DNA from: Bacillota bacterium
Lineage (GTDB): Bacteria; Bacillota; Clostridia; Acetivibrionales; JAEXSP01
Length of the DNA stretch: 64,000 bases
Direction: 5' to 3'
NCBI GenBank assembly: GCA_023453795.1
Contig: JAEXSP010000032.1
Span: forward strand, 1-64,000
The notes under the pieces are model-generated. The model made no database searches, had not been told where the DNA came from, and saw nothing but the letters and a program-made list of their open reading frames with translations. Shown here piece after piece: positions 1 to 10,441 of this stretch. The position numbers were made by a program, and so were the translations under genes. Every line of letters starts with the position of its first letter. Positions within the stretch are counted from its first letter, which is position 1.

Positions 1-59
1 ACAGTTGATAATGTACAGTTAGGGATAAACAGTCCGCTATCAACCGTCAACTAATAATT

Positions 60-136
60 GGCCCGGTAGTTCAGTTGGTTAGAATGCCAGCCTGTCACGC
101 TGGAGGTCGAGGGTTCGAGCCCCTTCCGGGTCGCCA
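60..136 (+). tRNA. tRNA-Asp (GTC)
   Basis: A 77-nt cloverleaf with a 7-bp acceptor stem containing one G-U pair, a GTC anticodon at 94-96, a TTCGAGCC T-loop region and an encoded CCA. It is the first of three closely spaced tRNA genes. Confidence 0.97.
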
Positions 137-140
137 ATTT

Positions 141-216
<76 letters not shown>

Positions 217-249
217 AGAAAGTTAAAAGAACTGCTTTTAACTTTAAAT

Positions 250-324
250 GCGGGATTAACTCAGTGGTAGAGTGTCACCTTGCCAAGGTGAAAGTCGCGA
301 GTCCGAATCTCGTATCCCGCTCCA
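250..324 (+). tRNA. tRNA-Gly (GCC)
   Basis: A 75-nt tRNA with acceptor GCGGGAT/ATCCCGC, a GCC anticodon at 282-284 and an encoded CCA. It is the last gene of the three-tRNA cluster. Confidence 0.96.
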
Positions 325-326
325 AA

Positions 327-359
327 AAAACAGATCATCTTAGATGATCTGTTTTTTGT
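327..359 (+). terminator. Terminator of the tRNA cluster
   Basis: A 10-bp stem (331-340 with 342-351) with a very tight loop is followed by a T6 run just after tRNA-Gly. It is a typical intrinsic terminator. Confidence 0.9.
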
Positions 360-426
360 TTATACATATAATATAACCTAAACTCCAGTGTTATTTATTA
401 TTTATTATACTATACAATATAAATAA

Positions 427-450
427 CCCCCCTGGCTCTGCCAGGGGAGT
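427..450 (-). terminator. Probable galU terminator
   Basis: An 8-bp GC-rich stem (429-436 with 440-447) with a TCT loop lies just beyond the galU stop. Read on the minus strand it is followed by a short T-rich stretch, so it most likely ends galU. Confidence 0.65.
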
Positions 451-493
451 AAGATAGCTTAAGCTTTAAGCTTAAAATGTAATTTAATTTAAA

Positions 494-1357
494 TCAACTA
501 ACTATTCCCTTCATGAATTCATTCAACTCATCTTTAAGCTCTTCTCGCTTTAAGGCAAACTCGATTGTTGCCTGCAAAAAGCCAAGCTTATTTCCGACAT
601 CGAAACGTTTTCCAATAAAATCATATGCATATATGTCTTCTTTTGACATCAGGAGTTTTAATGCATCTGTAAGCTGAATTTCACCGCCTCTTCCCGGCTC
701 TGTGTTTTCAAGGCATTCAAAAATACTTGGGGAGATTATGTATCTGCCTAAAATGGCATAATCCGAAGGTGAATCGGCAATTGAAGGCTTTTCAACCAGA
801 TCTTCAACCTTTAGCAATCTGGTTTTGCTTTCCTGGCACTTTATAATCCCGTACTTTGAAACATCCTTGTGAGGAACTTGCTGAACACCGAGAATGGAAG
901 ACTGACAATCTTCATAAATATCAATAAGCTGCTTTATACAGGGAATACTTGAATCTACTATGTCATCACCCAAAAGTACTGCGAACGGTTCGTTCCCAAT
1001 AAATGATTTTGCGCAATATATAGCGTGCCCGAGGCCTTTTGCTTCCTTCTGCCTGACATAATGAATATTTACAAGGTTGGCTATATCCTGAACCAGGTTT
1101 AATAATTCATATTGTTGTTTTTTCTTCAACTCTTCCTCAAGTTCATATGATTTATCAAAATGGTCTTCAATAGCACGTTTATTTCTTCCTGTTATAATCA
1201 ATATATCCTCAATGCCTGCATCAATTGCTTCTTCAACTATATACTGTATGCTTGGCTTATCAACTATGGGGAGCATTTCCTTAGGTTGTGCTTTAGTTGC
1301 TGGGAGGAAACGGGTTCCCAATCCGGCCGCAGGTATTATTGCTTTTCTGACCTTCAT
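494..1357 (-). CDS. galU: UTP--glucose-1-phosphate uridylyltransferase
   Basis: Makes UDP-glucose from UTP and glucose-1-phosphate in the cytoplasm, supplying cell-envelope glycans. The 287-aa length is normal for GalU. The nucleotidyltransferase signature AAGLGTRFLPATKAQPKEMLP is at residues 10-30, where GxGTRFLP and the lysine bind the nucleotide. VEKP and a C-terminal DVGNKLG segment are also GalU-typical. The ATG at 1357 has a GGAGGT ribosome site upstream. It is transcribed toward the tRNA cluster as a single gene and belongs to the ordinary chromosome flanking the polyketide operon. Confidence 0.96.
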   Translation of the reverse strand: MKVRKAIIPAAGLGTRFLPATKAQPKEMLPIVDKPSIQYIVEEAIDAGIEDILIITGRNKRAIEDHFDKSYELEEELKKKQQYELLNLVQDIANLVNIHYVRQKEAKGLGHAIYCAKSFIGNEPFAVLLGDDIVDSSIPCIKQLIDIYEDCQSSILGVQQVPHKDVSKYGIIKCQESKTRLLKVEDLVEKPSIADSPSDYAILGRYIISPSIFECLENTEPGRGGEIQLTDALKLLMSKEDIYAYDFIGKRFDVGNKLGFLQATIEFALKREELKDELNEFMKGIVS

Positions 1358-1530
1358 ACTATACCTCCATTCCTCTTATGCTTATGTATTCGTTTTTTAT
1401 AATAGCATAAATGTAAAATATTATCAATGTCAAAAAGCTGATGGATTTCAGACAATTCCATAAAATGTACTTGACTAGGCTGTGTTAAACTGCTATACTA
1501 ATCTTCGCAGGAAAAAAGAACATTTAAAAT

Positions 1531-1604
<74 letters not shown>

Positions 1605-1610
1605 AAAAGT

Positions 1611-1657
1611 AAATCCTCAAAGGACTTGAATACAAGACTTTTGAGGATTTTTGTTTT
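1611..1657 (+). terminator. tRNA-Cys terminator
   Basis: An 11-bp AT-rich stem (1611-1621 with 1640-1650) is followed by TTGTTTT directly after tRNA-Cys. Confidence 0.8.
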
Positions 1658-1823
1658 ACCGGGCGGTTTTATCAGTTCGGTAACTTTCGGTGGATTAAAG
1701 AAGTCGTTCACAGTTCCAAGTCCGATATCGGAATATGAGCAGACGCATATATTTGATTTTAAAATAATAAAGCTTCATGAACAAAAAGCAACAAATACCA
1801 GCAATTTGTAAAGAAAAAAAGAA

Positions 1824-1852
1824 TTGACATACAATATGTGTTTGTCTATAAT
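1824..1852 (+). promoter_or_regulatory. Perfect sigma-A promoter of the polyketide operon
   Basis: TTGACA at 1824-1829 and TATAAT at 1847-1852 are separated by exactly 17 bases, with an A-rich tract upstream resembling an UP element. Transcription would start near 1860, giving a leader of about 595 nt before the first synthase gene at 2454. No other gene lies between, so this is the best candidate promoter of the 26-kb operon. Confidence 0.8.
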
Positions 1853-1950
1853 TAAATAAGAATAATAATATTGGAAATAAAGCGAATTGTTAAATATTTT
1901 GACATAATTTTAGATTAATTGGGAATTGTGGAGAAGTTTTTAGTGCACTT

Positions 1951-2007
1951 AATCTAAGCCATATGTATATATAAACATATTTATATATATTTGGCTTAGA
2001 TTTTTAT
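1951..2007 (+). terminator. Terminator-like hairpin in the operon leader (possible attenuator)
   Basis: A perfect 10-bp stem (AATCTAAGCC 1951-1960 with 1993-2002), extended inward by AT pairs, runs into a T-rich tract. It lies about 90 nt after the predicted transcription start and some 450 nt before the first gene. Transcription would have to read through it, so it may be an attenuator or the target of antitermination. The regulating signal cannot be recognised. Confidence 0.6.
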
Positions 2008-2160
2008 AGATAAGGTTTCCTTACAGATATTTGTTATGTTAGGTAAAGCCTTTTTGTTTTTGTTAATATAATGTTGTAAAGTTGAAGCTAGGATAGGATA
2101 TTATTATATAGTAACAATTTTAGTTAATCAGATGTTAGCAAGGAAAGATATAAATTTAAA

Positions 2161-2205
2161 CCCATAAATCATGCAACTTCTTGGCGGAAACGAATGATTT
2201 ATGGG
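2161..2205 (+). promoter_or_regulatory. Large 12-bp hairpin in the operon leader
   Basis: CCCATAAATCAT (2161-2172) pairs perfectly with 2194-2205 around a 21-nt loop. No T-run follows directly, so it is not a simple terminator. A weaker hairpin (about 2211-2242) followed by TATTTTATA comes next. These structures may be a riboswitch-like or antitermination element; I cannot assign a known class. Confidence 0.45.
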
Positions 2206-2453
2206 CTAGCAGCATAATAGCTTTGCACTATTTTGCTATGCTATTTTATATTGTATCACAATTATGATAAAAGTAAACGTTATGTGGAGTAAATGAGTAA
2301 ATGTATAAATATTATGTTTACATAATAAACGCTTGTTGGGTGCTAATCGCTGGTGGGTCACGTTCACCAATCCCTAGTCGAGTGTATTCTTTTATAGATA
2401 ATTTAAAAATAGAATTAAAATACTCTCTTAATTAAAAGGAGATATAATTAATC

Positions 2454-5400
2454 ATGTATGTACAAACAAATCACGATGAAAAAACAATAAAAATTCAAAA
2501 AGAGCCTATAGCTATAGTAGGTATAGGTTGTAGATTTCCAGGAGGGGCTTCGGATCCAACAAAGTTTTGGGAATTGTTATGCAGTGGAAAAGATGCAATT
2601 ATTGAAGTTCCAAAAAACAGGTGGGATATCAGAAGATTTTACGATGAAAATTCAGATAGACCAGGAAAGATGTATGTAAAAGAAGGGGGATTTCTTCAAG
2701 AAAATATATTTGAATTTGATCCAATGTTTTTCGGGATATCTCCGCGTGAAGCAGCGACTTTAGATCCACAACAAAGGTTGTTGTTAGAAGTTACATGGGA
2801 AGCAATGGAAGACGCCGGAATTGTTATGGATGATGTTTCAGGTTCGAAAACAGGAGTTTTTATAGGCGGGTTCTTTCTTGATAATATGGTTCTCAGACTT
2901 AGTGATTCGAATAAGGAAATCATAAATTCCCATACTGCAACAAGCTTAAGTTCAACACTCCTATCTAATAGAATTTCTTATACGTTTAATTTAATGGGCC
3001 CAAGTATTAGTGTAGATACAGCTTGTTCTTCTTCATTGTCTGCAACTCATATTGCTTGTCAAAGTATATGGAATAAAGACTGTACAATGGCAATCTTGGG
3101 AGGGGTTAGTGTAATGCTTTGGCCAGAAGCTTCAATAGCCTTGTGTAAGGGGAAGTTTTTGTCAAAGCATGCTAGATGTATGACATTTGATGAAAGAGCA
3201 GGTGGATATTCTAGGGGAGAAGGTTGTGGAATAGTAATTCTTAAACCACTATCTGAAGCACTAAAGGATAATGACCGTATATATGCACTTATTAAGGAAA
3301 CAGGTGTAAATCAAGATGGAAAAACTAATGGTATTACTCTACCAAATTCACAAGCACAGAAAAGCTTAATTCAAGAGGTTTATAATAAAGCACAAATAAC
3401 CTCCAGCAATGTAGGATATATTGAAGCTCATGGTACTGGAACACAAGCAGGTGATTTTGCTGAAGCAACTGCATTGAATGAAATCATGTCTATCTATGAT
3501 AGGAATGAAAAATGTTTTGTTGGGTCAGTAAAAACAGTTATTGGGCATACTGAAGCTGCAGCAGGAATTGCCGGATTGATTAAATCAGCATTGTGCTTAA
3601 ATAATCAAGCGATACCTCCACATATGAATTTTCAAAAGGCTAATCCTAAAATACCTTTTGAAGATATGGAAATACGATTACCCTTAGGAATTGAAAAATG
3701 GGAGCGTGGAGATAAGCCAAGATATGCAGGTGTTAATTCATTTGGATATGGCGGAGCTAATGCACATATACTTTTAGTGGAAGCACCAATTATTAAAAGT
3801 AGAGAAAGTCAAGAACAAAAAGGACAATTTATTGTTCCAATTTCTGCACAGAATGAGAATGCGTTAAAGCAGATTGCAGAAAGATATCATGATTTCCTTT
3901 GCTCTGAAAGTAATGTTAATCTAAATGATTTTCTTTATACAGTTACAAAACGTCGTACTCACCATAATTATAGAACTGCGCTCATTGCTACTTCACAGCT
4001 TGATCTATGTAGTGGACTTAAGGCTGTAGCAAAAGGAGAAATGAATGAGAATATCTTTTCATCTAAAGTTATAACTGAAGAAAAGCCTAAGTTGATATTT
4101 GTATACACTGGAATGGGTCCTCAATGGTGGGCAATGGGTAGAGAGTTAATGGAAACAGAACCGGTATATGCTGAAATGATGATTAGATGTGATTCTATTT
4201 TCAAAAAATATTCAGGGTGGTCGCTAATTGAAGAATTGAGCAAAGATGAAGATCAGTCTAGTATGGGAAAAACTTTTGTTGCACAACCTACTAATTTTGC
4301 ATTACAGGTATCACTAACTAAATTGTTGGAATCAATGGATGTCATACCTGATGCTGTAGTTGGACATAGTGTTGGAGAGGTTGCTGCTGCATATGTGTCA
4401 GGATCGTTGACCTTAGAAGATGCAGTGCTTTTAAGCTACCATAGAAGTCGATTACAGCAAACATTGGCAGGCAAAGGAAAAATGATGGCAGTTGGATTAT
4501 CTGAAGTGGATGCTGAAAAGTTGATTAAAAAGTATGAGGGTGTTTCTATCGCAGCAATTAATGATATGTCTTCAGTTACGCTTGCAGGTGAACAAAAATC
4601 ATTAGAGGCTATACAGATTGAGCTGGAAAAAGAAGGCATTTATAATACTATGCTCCATGTAGAAGTAGCATTCCATAGTCAGCAAATGGATGCAATCAAA
4701 GAAGAATTTTTAACGTCTTTGACAAATATCAATCCTCAAAAAGCGGATATTCCATTTTATTCTACAGTAACAGGTATATTTTCCGAAAGTGCATTGTTAG
4801 ATGCCGAATATTGGTGGCAAAATGTTCGAAAGCCTGTATTATTTGCTAAAGCATTAGACAGTGTTATAGATGACAATTATAATATTTTATTAGAAATAGG
4901 GCCTCATCCTGTGTTGCGGAATTCAATTATTAAAAGAATCAAAGAGAGAAGTCATAATGGAATAGAAATTCCGACTCTTATAAGAAAGAAACCAGAAGCT
5001 AGAAGCCTGGTGGAAAGTTTAGCTAGGTTATACCTTGCAGGCTATTCTGTTAATTGGGATAAAATAACTCCAAAAGGAGGACGCTTAATTACACTTCCTA
5101 ATTATGCATGGCAGAAGGAATATTACTGGGAAGAATCAGAGATTTCTCGCCAAGAACGATTTGGTCAAAGCGGACATGTATATTTAAATAATGATCTTAG
5201 GCAAAACTCCCCAACTTTTGAAGTAGAGCTAAATAATCAATTTTTTCCTTATTTAAAGGACCATTGTATAGGAGACACAATAGTATTTCCCGGAGCTGGA
5301 TATATTGAGGCAGGATTTGCTTTGAATCAAAAAATATTCAATAAAGATGAGTGTACATTAAAAAATATTCAATTTCATCAGATGTTAGCAATTGAAGCGG

Positions 5401-8400
5401 ATAGAATTCAAAGATTGCACCTCAATTATGATGCTTCAAAAAAAACGTATTCAGTTTTTAGTAGATTTGTTGAAGATGATGTATCATGGATGTTACATAG
5501 CACCGGAAAGATCATGCAATTTATTCCGGATGAAGATATTACCTCTAAGAATTTAAATGACATTGTGCGTAAATGTAAAGAAGAAATTAATATTGAGGAC
5601 TTTTATAACAAATTAAGTAGTAGCGGCTTATTGTATGGATCTTTTTTTAGAACTGCAGAAAGAGTATGGAAAGGAACAGAAAATGAGGTTTTAGTAAAGA
5701 TTAAAATCAATACATTATTGGAAAAAAGCAATGATGGATATCTTATTCATCCGACTATTCTTGATGCAACTTTTCAAGGACTTGTTGCATTATTTGACAT
5801 AGGAATGGAAAAGGAAGGAACCCCATATATTCCTGTTGAACTTGAAAGAATAACATTATATAAAAGCGTTGGCGATAAGTGCTGGGCATATGGCAAGATA
5901 ATGGAAAAAAGTGATAAGAGAATAAAAGGAGATATACTAATTTTTAACGATGAGGGAGAAGTAGTTGTAGATATTAAAGGCATTCATTGTCAAGCAATAG
6001 CTGGTATTAAGGAGCAGTCAAAAGAAAATAGTACTAAAGAAAAAATATATGAATACTCATGGGAAAATTCAGAACGTACAGATGAAGAAATAGACGGAAA
6101 AAGACTTCAAAACTGTCTTGTTTTCCTGGACAATAGTAATTGGGGACAGGACTTTATAGAAATGTTGAAAAGAAATAATATTGGATATACTGAAGTTGAG
6201 GATGGAGAATGCTTTAGGAGAACTGATAATAATAAGTATACCGTTAGAAAAGATAGAAGTGACGATATATTGCAATTGTTTTCAGAACTCAAAGGGCAGG
6301 CATTTACTGATGTGATTTATCTCTGGACATTAAATGAGAAACAGTCACTTTTGGATATTAACGTTTCAAATTTAGTAGATCATTGCTTAATATTGGCGAG
6401 TATTGTTAAAGGCTTAAAAGATAATTCCTATGAAACAAGTGTTTCAATTATAAGCAGAGGATCAGAGTATGTTAATTCCGAAGATAGCATAAGTAACTTA
6501 ATCGGGGCTGGAATAGCAGGATTAGGAGAACTTATAACGAATGAGTACCCTAATATTCAATGTAAAGTATTTGATTTAAGCTATGTTGAATCGCAGGATG
6601 AACAAAAGTTAGTTTTGGATGAGCTGCTTTCTGGAAATACGGAAAGAGATGTTGCTTTTAGAAATGGGAGAAGATTTGTAAAAAGATTAATGAAAATCTC
6701 AACAGATAATAAGGATGTTGAAACAATGAGTGTTTCAACGAAAAGTCCTGTTTGTTTGGTTCAAGATATTCGTGGGAATCTGAATAGTTTGCATTATATA
6801 GTATCTAATAGAAACGAACCAACAGCAAATGAAATAGAAATTCAAAATTATGCTTCTGCTTTAAATTTTAAAGATGTTTTAAAAGTACATGGAAGAATAT
6901 CACCTAAAGCTATTAAAGATACCTATATCGGTGAAAATATAGGTATGGAATGCAGCGGTAAGGTTATACGAATCGGAGAAAATATTAAGGAATTTAAAGT
7001 AGGTGATGAGGTAGGGGTTTTTGCATCAAATACATTTCAGTCGTATATTACATGTAATCCTGAAACATCAATTATATATAAGAGGCCAAAAGGGTTTAGC
7101 TACGAAGATACTCCATTATTTGTGCCATTTTTTACTGCATATTATGCTCTGATTAAAATAGCAAACCTTCAGAAAGGTGAAAAAGTGTTGATTCATAACG
7201 CTGCTGGAGGAGTAGGATTATCTGCAATACAAATAGCACAATGGAAAGGCGCGGAGATTTTTGCTACAGTTGGGAATGAGACCAAACGGGATTACCTAAA
7301 ATCAATGGGAATAGAACATATTTTGAATTCAAGGAGTCTGGAATTTACTGAATATATTTCCAAGGCAACAAATAATAAGGGTGTGGATGTAGTTTTAAAT
7401 GCTATGACTGGTGACGCATTGGTGGAAAGTTTTGAGTTATTAGCTCCATATGGCAGGTTTATTGAAATTGGGAAAAGGGATATTACCGAAAATTCTGATT
7501 TACCAATGCGTACATTTAATAATAATGTAATATTTGCAAGCTTTGATTTGGATCGTATGCTAAAAGATAAGCTGTATTTGGTAAAAGAAATATGGAAGGA
7601 AATACTTAGTGGTTTTGAAGAAGGATATTTTGTTCCACTTCCAACAACTGTTTTTGAGGCATCAGAAGCATTGGAAGCATTCGACTTTATGCATAAAAGT
7701 AATCATATCGGGAGAATTCTGCTAAATTTCAAAGAAAGTAGTGTTAATGTACCTTTAAAGACAAAAGAGGGATATGACTTCAAAAAAAGTGGTACCTTTT
7801 TAATCACGGGTGGGACAAAAGGCTTTGGACTAGAGATTGCAAAATGGTTGGCTAATAAGGGAGTCGAACAATTAGTGCTAATTAGTAGAAGCGGTGTAAA
7901 TAGCATTGAGGGAGCTAATACTATTGCTGATATTGAGAAGAATGGTACAAAGGTTGTTGTTAAGTCAGTTGACATTTGCAATAAAAACCAAGTTCAAGAG
8001 TTATTGAAATATATTAAGAGCAATTTACCACCTCTACGTGGTATATTCCATGGGGCGATGGTACTTAATGATGGCTATCTTATTGACTTGGATAGAACTA
8101 GTTTTAATGATGTAATAAATCCAAAAGTTCTAGGTGCGATTAACCTACATAATTATACCAAAGACGAATCACTTGACTTTTTTATATCCCTTTCATCAAT
8201 ATCATCAATCATTGGAAATCCAAAGCAAGGAAATTACGTAGTTGCAAATACGTTTTTGGATTCATTTGCGCATTATAGGAGAAACAGAAATTTACCAGCA
8301 ACAACAATAAACCTTGGGGTGCTAGGTGATACTGGGGTTGTTGCACGAAGCGAGAAATTAAATAAGTATTTAGAAATGTCAGGAGTCAAAGCGCTTAAAA

Positions 8401-8888
8401 ATGAGGAGATATTTAATGTATTAGAGTATATATTAGAAAATAAGTTTACTCAGGTGGGTTTGTTTGATATAGATTGGGTAAAGTGGGGGAAGGCAAGAGG
8501 AAGTAAAATAGCCTCTTCACGTTTCAAACGACTTATTGAAGAAAGTAAAAAGCAAAATAATGAAACAGGGATGGTCAGTGAGTTCATAGAAAAAATACAT
8601 ATGTTAAAGGAAGAGGAGATAAAAGAAAAATTAATATTTATATTAAGAAATATAGTTGCAAAACTTTTAAGGTGTCCGGTAGATGGCCTTGATATAAACA
8701 AAGGTCTTGTTCAATTAGGAGTTGATTCACTTATGTCTGTAGAACTGCAAGGTATGATAGCTGCCGAATTAGGAGTAGAAGTTGCTGCTGTTGATATTTT
8801 AAAAGGTCCAAGTATTATACAACTAGCTAATATACTCTTGATAAGGGTTAAGTCAATGCAGTTAAAAAAGGATGAAAGTGGAAGCTAA
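2454..8888 (+). CDS. Type I polyketide synthase, KS-AT-DH-ER-KR-ACP
   Basis: A 2144-aa fully reducing single-module synthase that builds a saturated chain from malonyl units. Domain order: KS about 15-440, with C191 in DTACSSS, H326 and H365; AT about 545-860, with S639 in GHSVG and a VAFH motif that suggests malonyl-CoA; DH about 905-1190, with H937 and D1104; ER about 1430-1755, with NAAGGVG; KR about 1775-1965, with GGTKGFG and Y1928; ACP with S2092 in GVDSL. Every catalytic residue I can check is present. There is no methyltransferase or thioesterase, so the chain must be passed to another protein. The set of domains resembles iterative reducing synthases. An AAAGGAG site precedes the ATG. 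It is the first gene of the operon, after a long structured leader. Confidence 0.95.
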   Translation: MYVQTNHDEKTIKIQKEPIAIVGIGCRFPGGASDPTKFWELLCSGKDAIIEVPKNRWDIRRFYDENSDRPGKMYVKEGGFLQENIFEFDPMFFGISPREAATLDPQQRLLLEVTWEAMEDAGIVMDDVSGSKTGVFIGGFFLDNMVLRLSDSNKEIINSHTATSLSSTLLSNRISYTFNLMGPSISVDTACSSSLSATHIACQSIWNKDCTMAILGGVSVMLWPEASIALCKGKFLSKHARCMTFDERAGGYSRGEGCGIVILKPLSEALKDNDRIYALIKETGVNQDGKTNGITLPNSQAQKSLIQEVYNKAQITSSNVGYIEAHGTGTQAGDFAEATALNEIMSIYDRNEKCFVGSVKTVIGHTEAAAGIAGLIKSALCLNNQAIPPHMNFQKANPKIPFEDMEIRLPLGIEKWERGDKPRYAGVNSFGYGGANAHILLVEAPIIKSRESQEQKGQFIVPISAQNENALKQIAERYHDFLCSESNVNLNDFLYTVTKRRTHHNYRTALIATSQLDLCSGLKAVAKGEMNENIFSSKVITEEKPKLIFVYTGMGPQWWAMGRELMETEPVYAEMMIRCDSIFKKYSGWSLIEELSKDEDQSSMGKTFVAQPTNFALQVSLTKLLESMDVIPDAVVGHSVGEVAAAYVSGSLTLEDAVLLSYHRSRLQQTLAGKGKMMAVGLSEVDAEKLIKKYEGVSIAAINDMSSVTLAGEQKSLEAIQIELEKEGIYNTMLHVEVAFHSQQMDAIKEEFLTSLTNINPQKADIPFYSTVTGIFSESALLDAEYWWQNVRKPVLFAKALDSVIDDNYNILLEIGPHPVLRNSIIKRIKERSHNGIEIPTLIRKKPEARSLVESLARLYLAGYSVNWDKITPKGGRLITLPNYAWQKEYYWEESEISRQERFGQSGHVYLNNDLRQNSPTFEVELNNQFFPYLKDHCIGDTIVFPGAGYIEAGFALNQKIFNKDECTLKNIQFHQMLAIEADRIQRLHLNYDASKKTYSVFSRFVEDDVSWMLHSTGKIMQFIPDEDITSKNLNDIVRKCKEEINIEDFYNKLSSSGLLYGSFFRTAERVWKGTENEVLVKIKINTLLEKSNDGYLIHPTILDATFQGLVALFDIGMEKEGTPYIPVELERITLYKSVGDKCWAYGKIMEKSDKRIKGDILIFNDEGEVVVDIKGIHCQAIAGIKEQSKENSTKEKIYEYSWENSERTDEEIDGKRLQNCLVFLDNSNWGQDFIEMLKRNNIGYTEVEDGECFRRTDNNKYTVRKDRSDDILQLFSELKGQAFTDVIYLWTLNEKQSLLDINVSNLVDHCLILASIVKGLKDNSYETSVSIISRGSEYVNSEDSISNLIGAGIAGLGELITNEYPNIQCKVFDLSYVESQDEQKLVLDELLSGNTERDVAFRNGRRFVKRLMKISTDNKDVETMSVSTKSPVCLVQDIRGNLNSLHYIVSNRNEPTANEIEIQNYASALNFKDVLKVHGRISPKAIKDTYIGENIGMECSGKVIRIGENIKEFKVGDEVGVFASNTFQSYITCNPETSIIYKRPKGFSYEDTPLFVPFFTAYYALIKIANLQKGEKVLIHNAAGGVGLSAIQIAQWKGAEIFATVGNETKRDYLKSMGIEHILNSRSLEFTEYISKATNNKGVDVVLNAMTGDALVESFELLAPYGRFIEIGKRDITENSDLPMRTFNNNVIFASFDLDRMLKDKLYLVKEIWKEILSGFEEGYFVPLPTTVFEASEALEAFDFMHKSNHIGRILLNFKESSVNVPLKTKEGYDFKKSGTFLITGGTKGFGLEIAKWLANKGVEQLVLISRSGVNSIEGANTIADIEKNGTKVVVKSVDICNKNQVQELLKYIKSNLPPLRGIFHGAMVLNDGYLIDLDRTSFNDVINPKVLGAINLHNYTKDESLDFFISLSSISSIIGNPKQGNYVVANTFLDSFAHYRRNRNLPATTINLGVLGDTGVVARSEKLNKYLEMSGVKALKNEEIFNVLEYILENKFTQVGLFDIDWVKWGKARGSKIASSRFKRLIEESKKQNNETGMVSEFIEKIHMLKEEEIKEKLIFILRNIVAKLLRCPVDGLDINKGLVQLGVDSLMSVELQGMIAAELGVEVAAVDILKGPSIIQLANILLIRVKSMQLKKDESGS

Positions 8889-8933
8889 GCATCGATTACC
8901 TATTATCAAACATATGTGAAGGAGGTCTGTCCT

Positions 8934-10244
8934 GTGAGAGAAGAATGTATTAAGAAGGAATACTATCCCCTATTTTCTTTTCAAAAGCGATTATATTATT
9001 ATCAACAATTGCAGCCAACAAGTATAGTCAATAATATTCCGATTATTTTAGAAATAAAGGGTATTATTGTACCTGACTATCACAGAATAGAAGATATTTT
9101 TATCAAATTAATACAGCGTTATGATAGTTTGCGTTTATCGTTTCATATTCAAAATGGGGTTCCTTATCAAAAAGTTAATGATAATTTGAAGTTTCAAATT
9201 GATTTTGCTGATTTGCGTGATATGAATATTCCAGAATCCGACTATAGTAATTTAATTGCAGATTTTATTAAGCCATTCGATTTATTAAATCCACCATTAT
9301 TTAGAGTAAAACTGTGTAGAACCGGTGGGAATAAATACCTGCTTATGTTGGATTTTCATCATATTATTTCTGATCGTGAGTCGGTATTTATTATATTAAA
9401 AGACTTTATTAAACTTTATTTTGGACGACAATTAGGTCAAGTTAAAATGCAGTTTACAGAATATGTCGATTTTGTTTGTAATGAGGATACTAGAAGTAAG
9501 ATAGATTTTTGGGTAAATGAGCTTCAAAGTAGAACGCAGAAGGTGAATCTTCCTTATGATTTTGAACAATCTTCTGCAAGAAGTTTTGAAGGTGAGAGTA
9601 TAGAGGTTAATATTGATTCTGAAGTTAAAAGGAAGATGGAACATCTTGCAAAGCAGGAAAATTGCACAATGTTTACGCTAATGTTGTCTTTATACAATGT
9701 TCTATTAGCCAAAATTTCAGGTCAAAGTGATATTGTTGTGGGTACAATGTCTGCTGGAAGAAATTACAGCGAGAGTGAAATACCAGGAACATTTACTACT
9801 CCTTTAGTGTTAAGAAACTATCCTAGTAATGATAAGACATTTACAACATTTTTACATGAGGTTAAAGATAATATGTTAAAAGTGTTTGAGAATATTACTT
9901 ACAATTATGAAGATGTGCTTAAGCATTTAGAAACCAAAGATTTTACAGATGAAAGTTCATTATATAATCTCTCATTTGGATATGTTGATGATCCTGGTAA
10001 TTTTATGACTATGCCCGGAGTTAGCATACGAAATATTTCTATTCCAAGTAAAATATCAAAGTTTGACATTAACTTTAAAGCAACTAATAAAGGTAACAAT
10101 ATTGAAATTAAAGTTATATATTGCTCAAGACTATTTTTAAGAGAAACTATTGAAAAAATATTTGCACAATTTATACCCTTGATCAATTTGGTTTTAGAAA
10201 ATCCAGAAAAAAGAATCTCGGATTTAACTTTGGGCACACCTTAG
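8934..10244 (+). CDS. Stand-alone condensation-domain acyltransferase
   Basis: A protein of about 436 aa of the nonribosomal peptide condensation / PapA-like family, which forms an amide or ester from a carrier-bound acyl chain. The active-site motif is HHIISDR, against the family consensus HHxxxDG: both histidines and the aspartate remain, and glycine is replaced by arginine. There is no adenylation or carrier domain. I place the start at GTG 8934 because GGAGG at 8921-8925 sits 8 bases before it; a GTG at 8916 would put that site inside the gene. In this operon it may offload the polyketide or add a second acyl chain to an alcohol. That role is inferred. Confidence 0.85.
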   Translation: MREECIKKEYYPLFSFQKRLYYYQQLQPTSIVNNIPIILEIKGIIVPDYHRIEDIFIKLIQRYDSLRLSFHIQNGVPYQKVNDNLKFQIDFADLRDMNIPESDYSNLIADFIKPFDLLNPPLFRVKLCRTGGNKYLLMLDFHHIISDRESVFIILKDFIKLYFGRQLGQVKMQFTEYVDFVCNEDTRSKIDFWVNELQSRTQKVNLPYDFEQSSARSFEGESIEVNIDSEVKRKMEHLAKQENCTMFTLMLSLYNVLLAKISGQSDIVVGTMSAGRNYSESEIPGTFTTPLVLRNYPSNDKTFTTFLHEVKDNMLKVFENITYNYEDVLKHLETKDFTDESSLYNLSFGYVDDPGNFMTMPGVSIRNISIPSKISKFDINFKATNKGNNIEIKVIYCSRLFLRETIEKIFAQFIPLINLVLENPEKRISDLTLGTP

Positions 10245-10441
10245 TTAGATGTAACTTTGTATAAATATATGAGGGAGGCAATAGCAATTACACATAATAG
10301 ATGGTGCGTTTAGAGGATGAGAATATTACCAGAAATGTAAACAGACATAAAAGGCAAGCTACAATTGAAATAGGATTTTATGGAAATATTTGATTGATAA
10401 ATGTGTCATTGGAATTGTGGAGAAGACTGAGAGGTAAAAAC

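Noticed and set aside
2696..2923. Minus-strand open frames inside the synthase genes
   Set aside because: They are short and lack ribosome sites; the plus-strand domains are unambiguous.
1922..10425. 15-base identity GGAATTGTGGAGAAG at 1922-1936 and 10411-10425
   Set aside because: This length can occur by chance in AT-rich DNA and there is no shared structure, so it is not called a repeat element.
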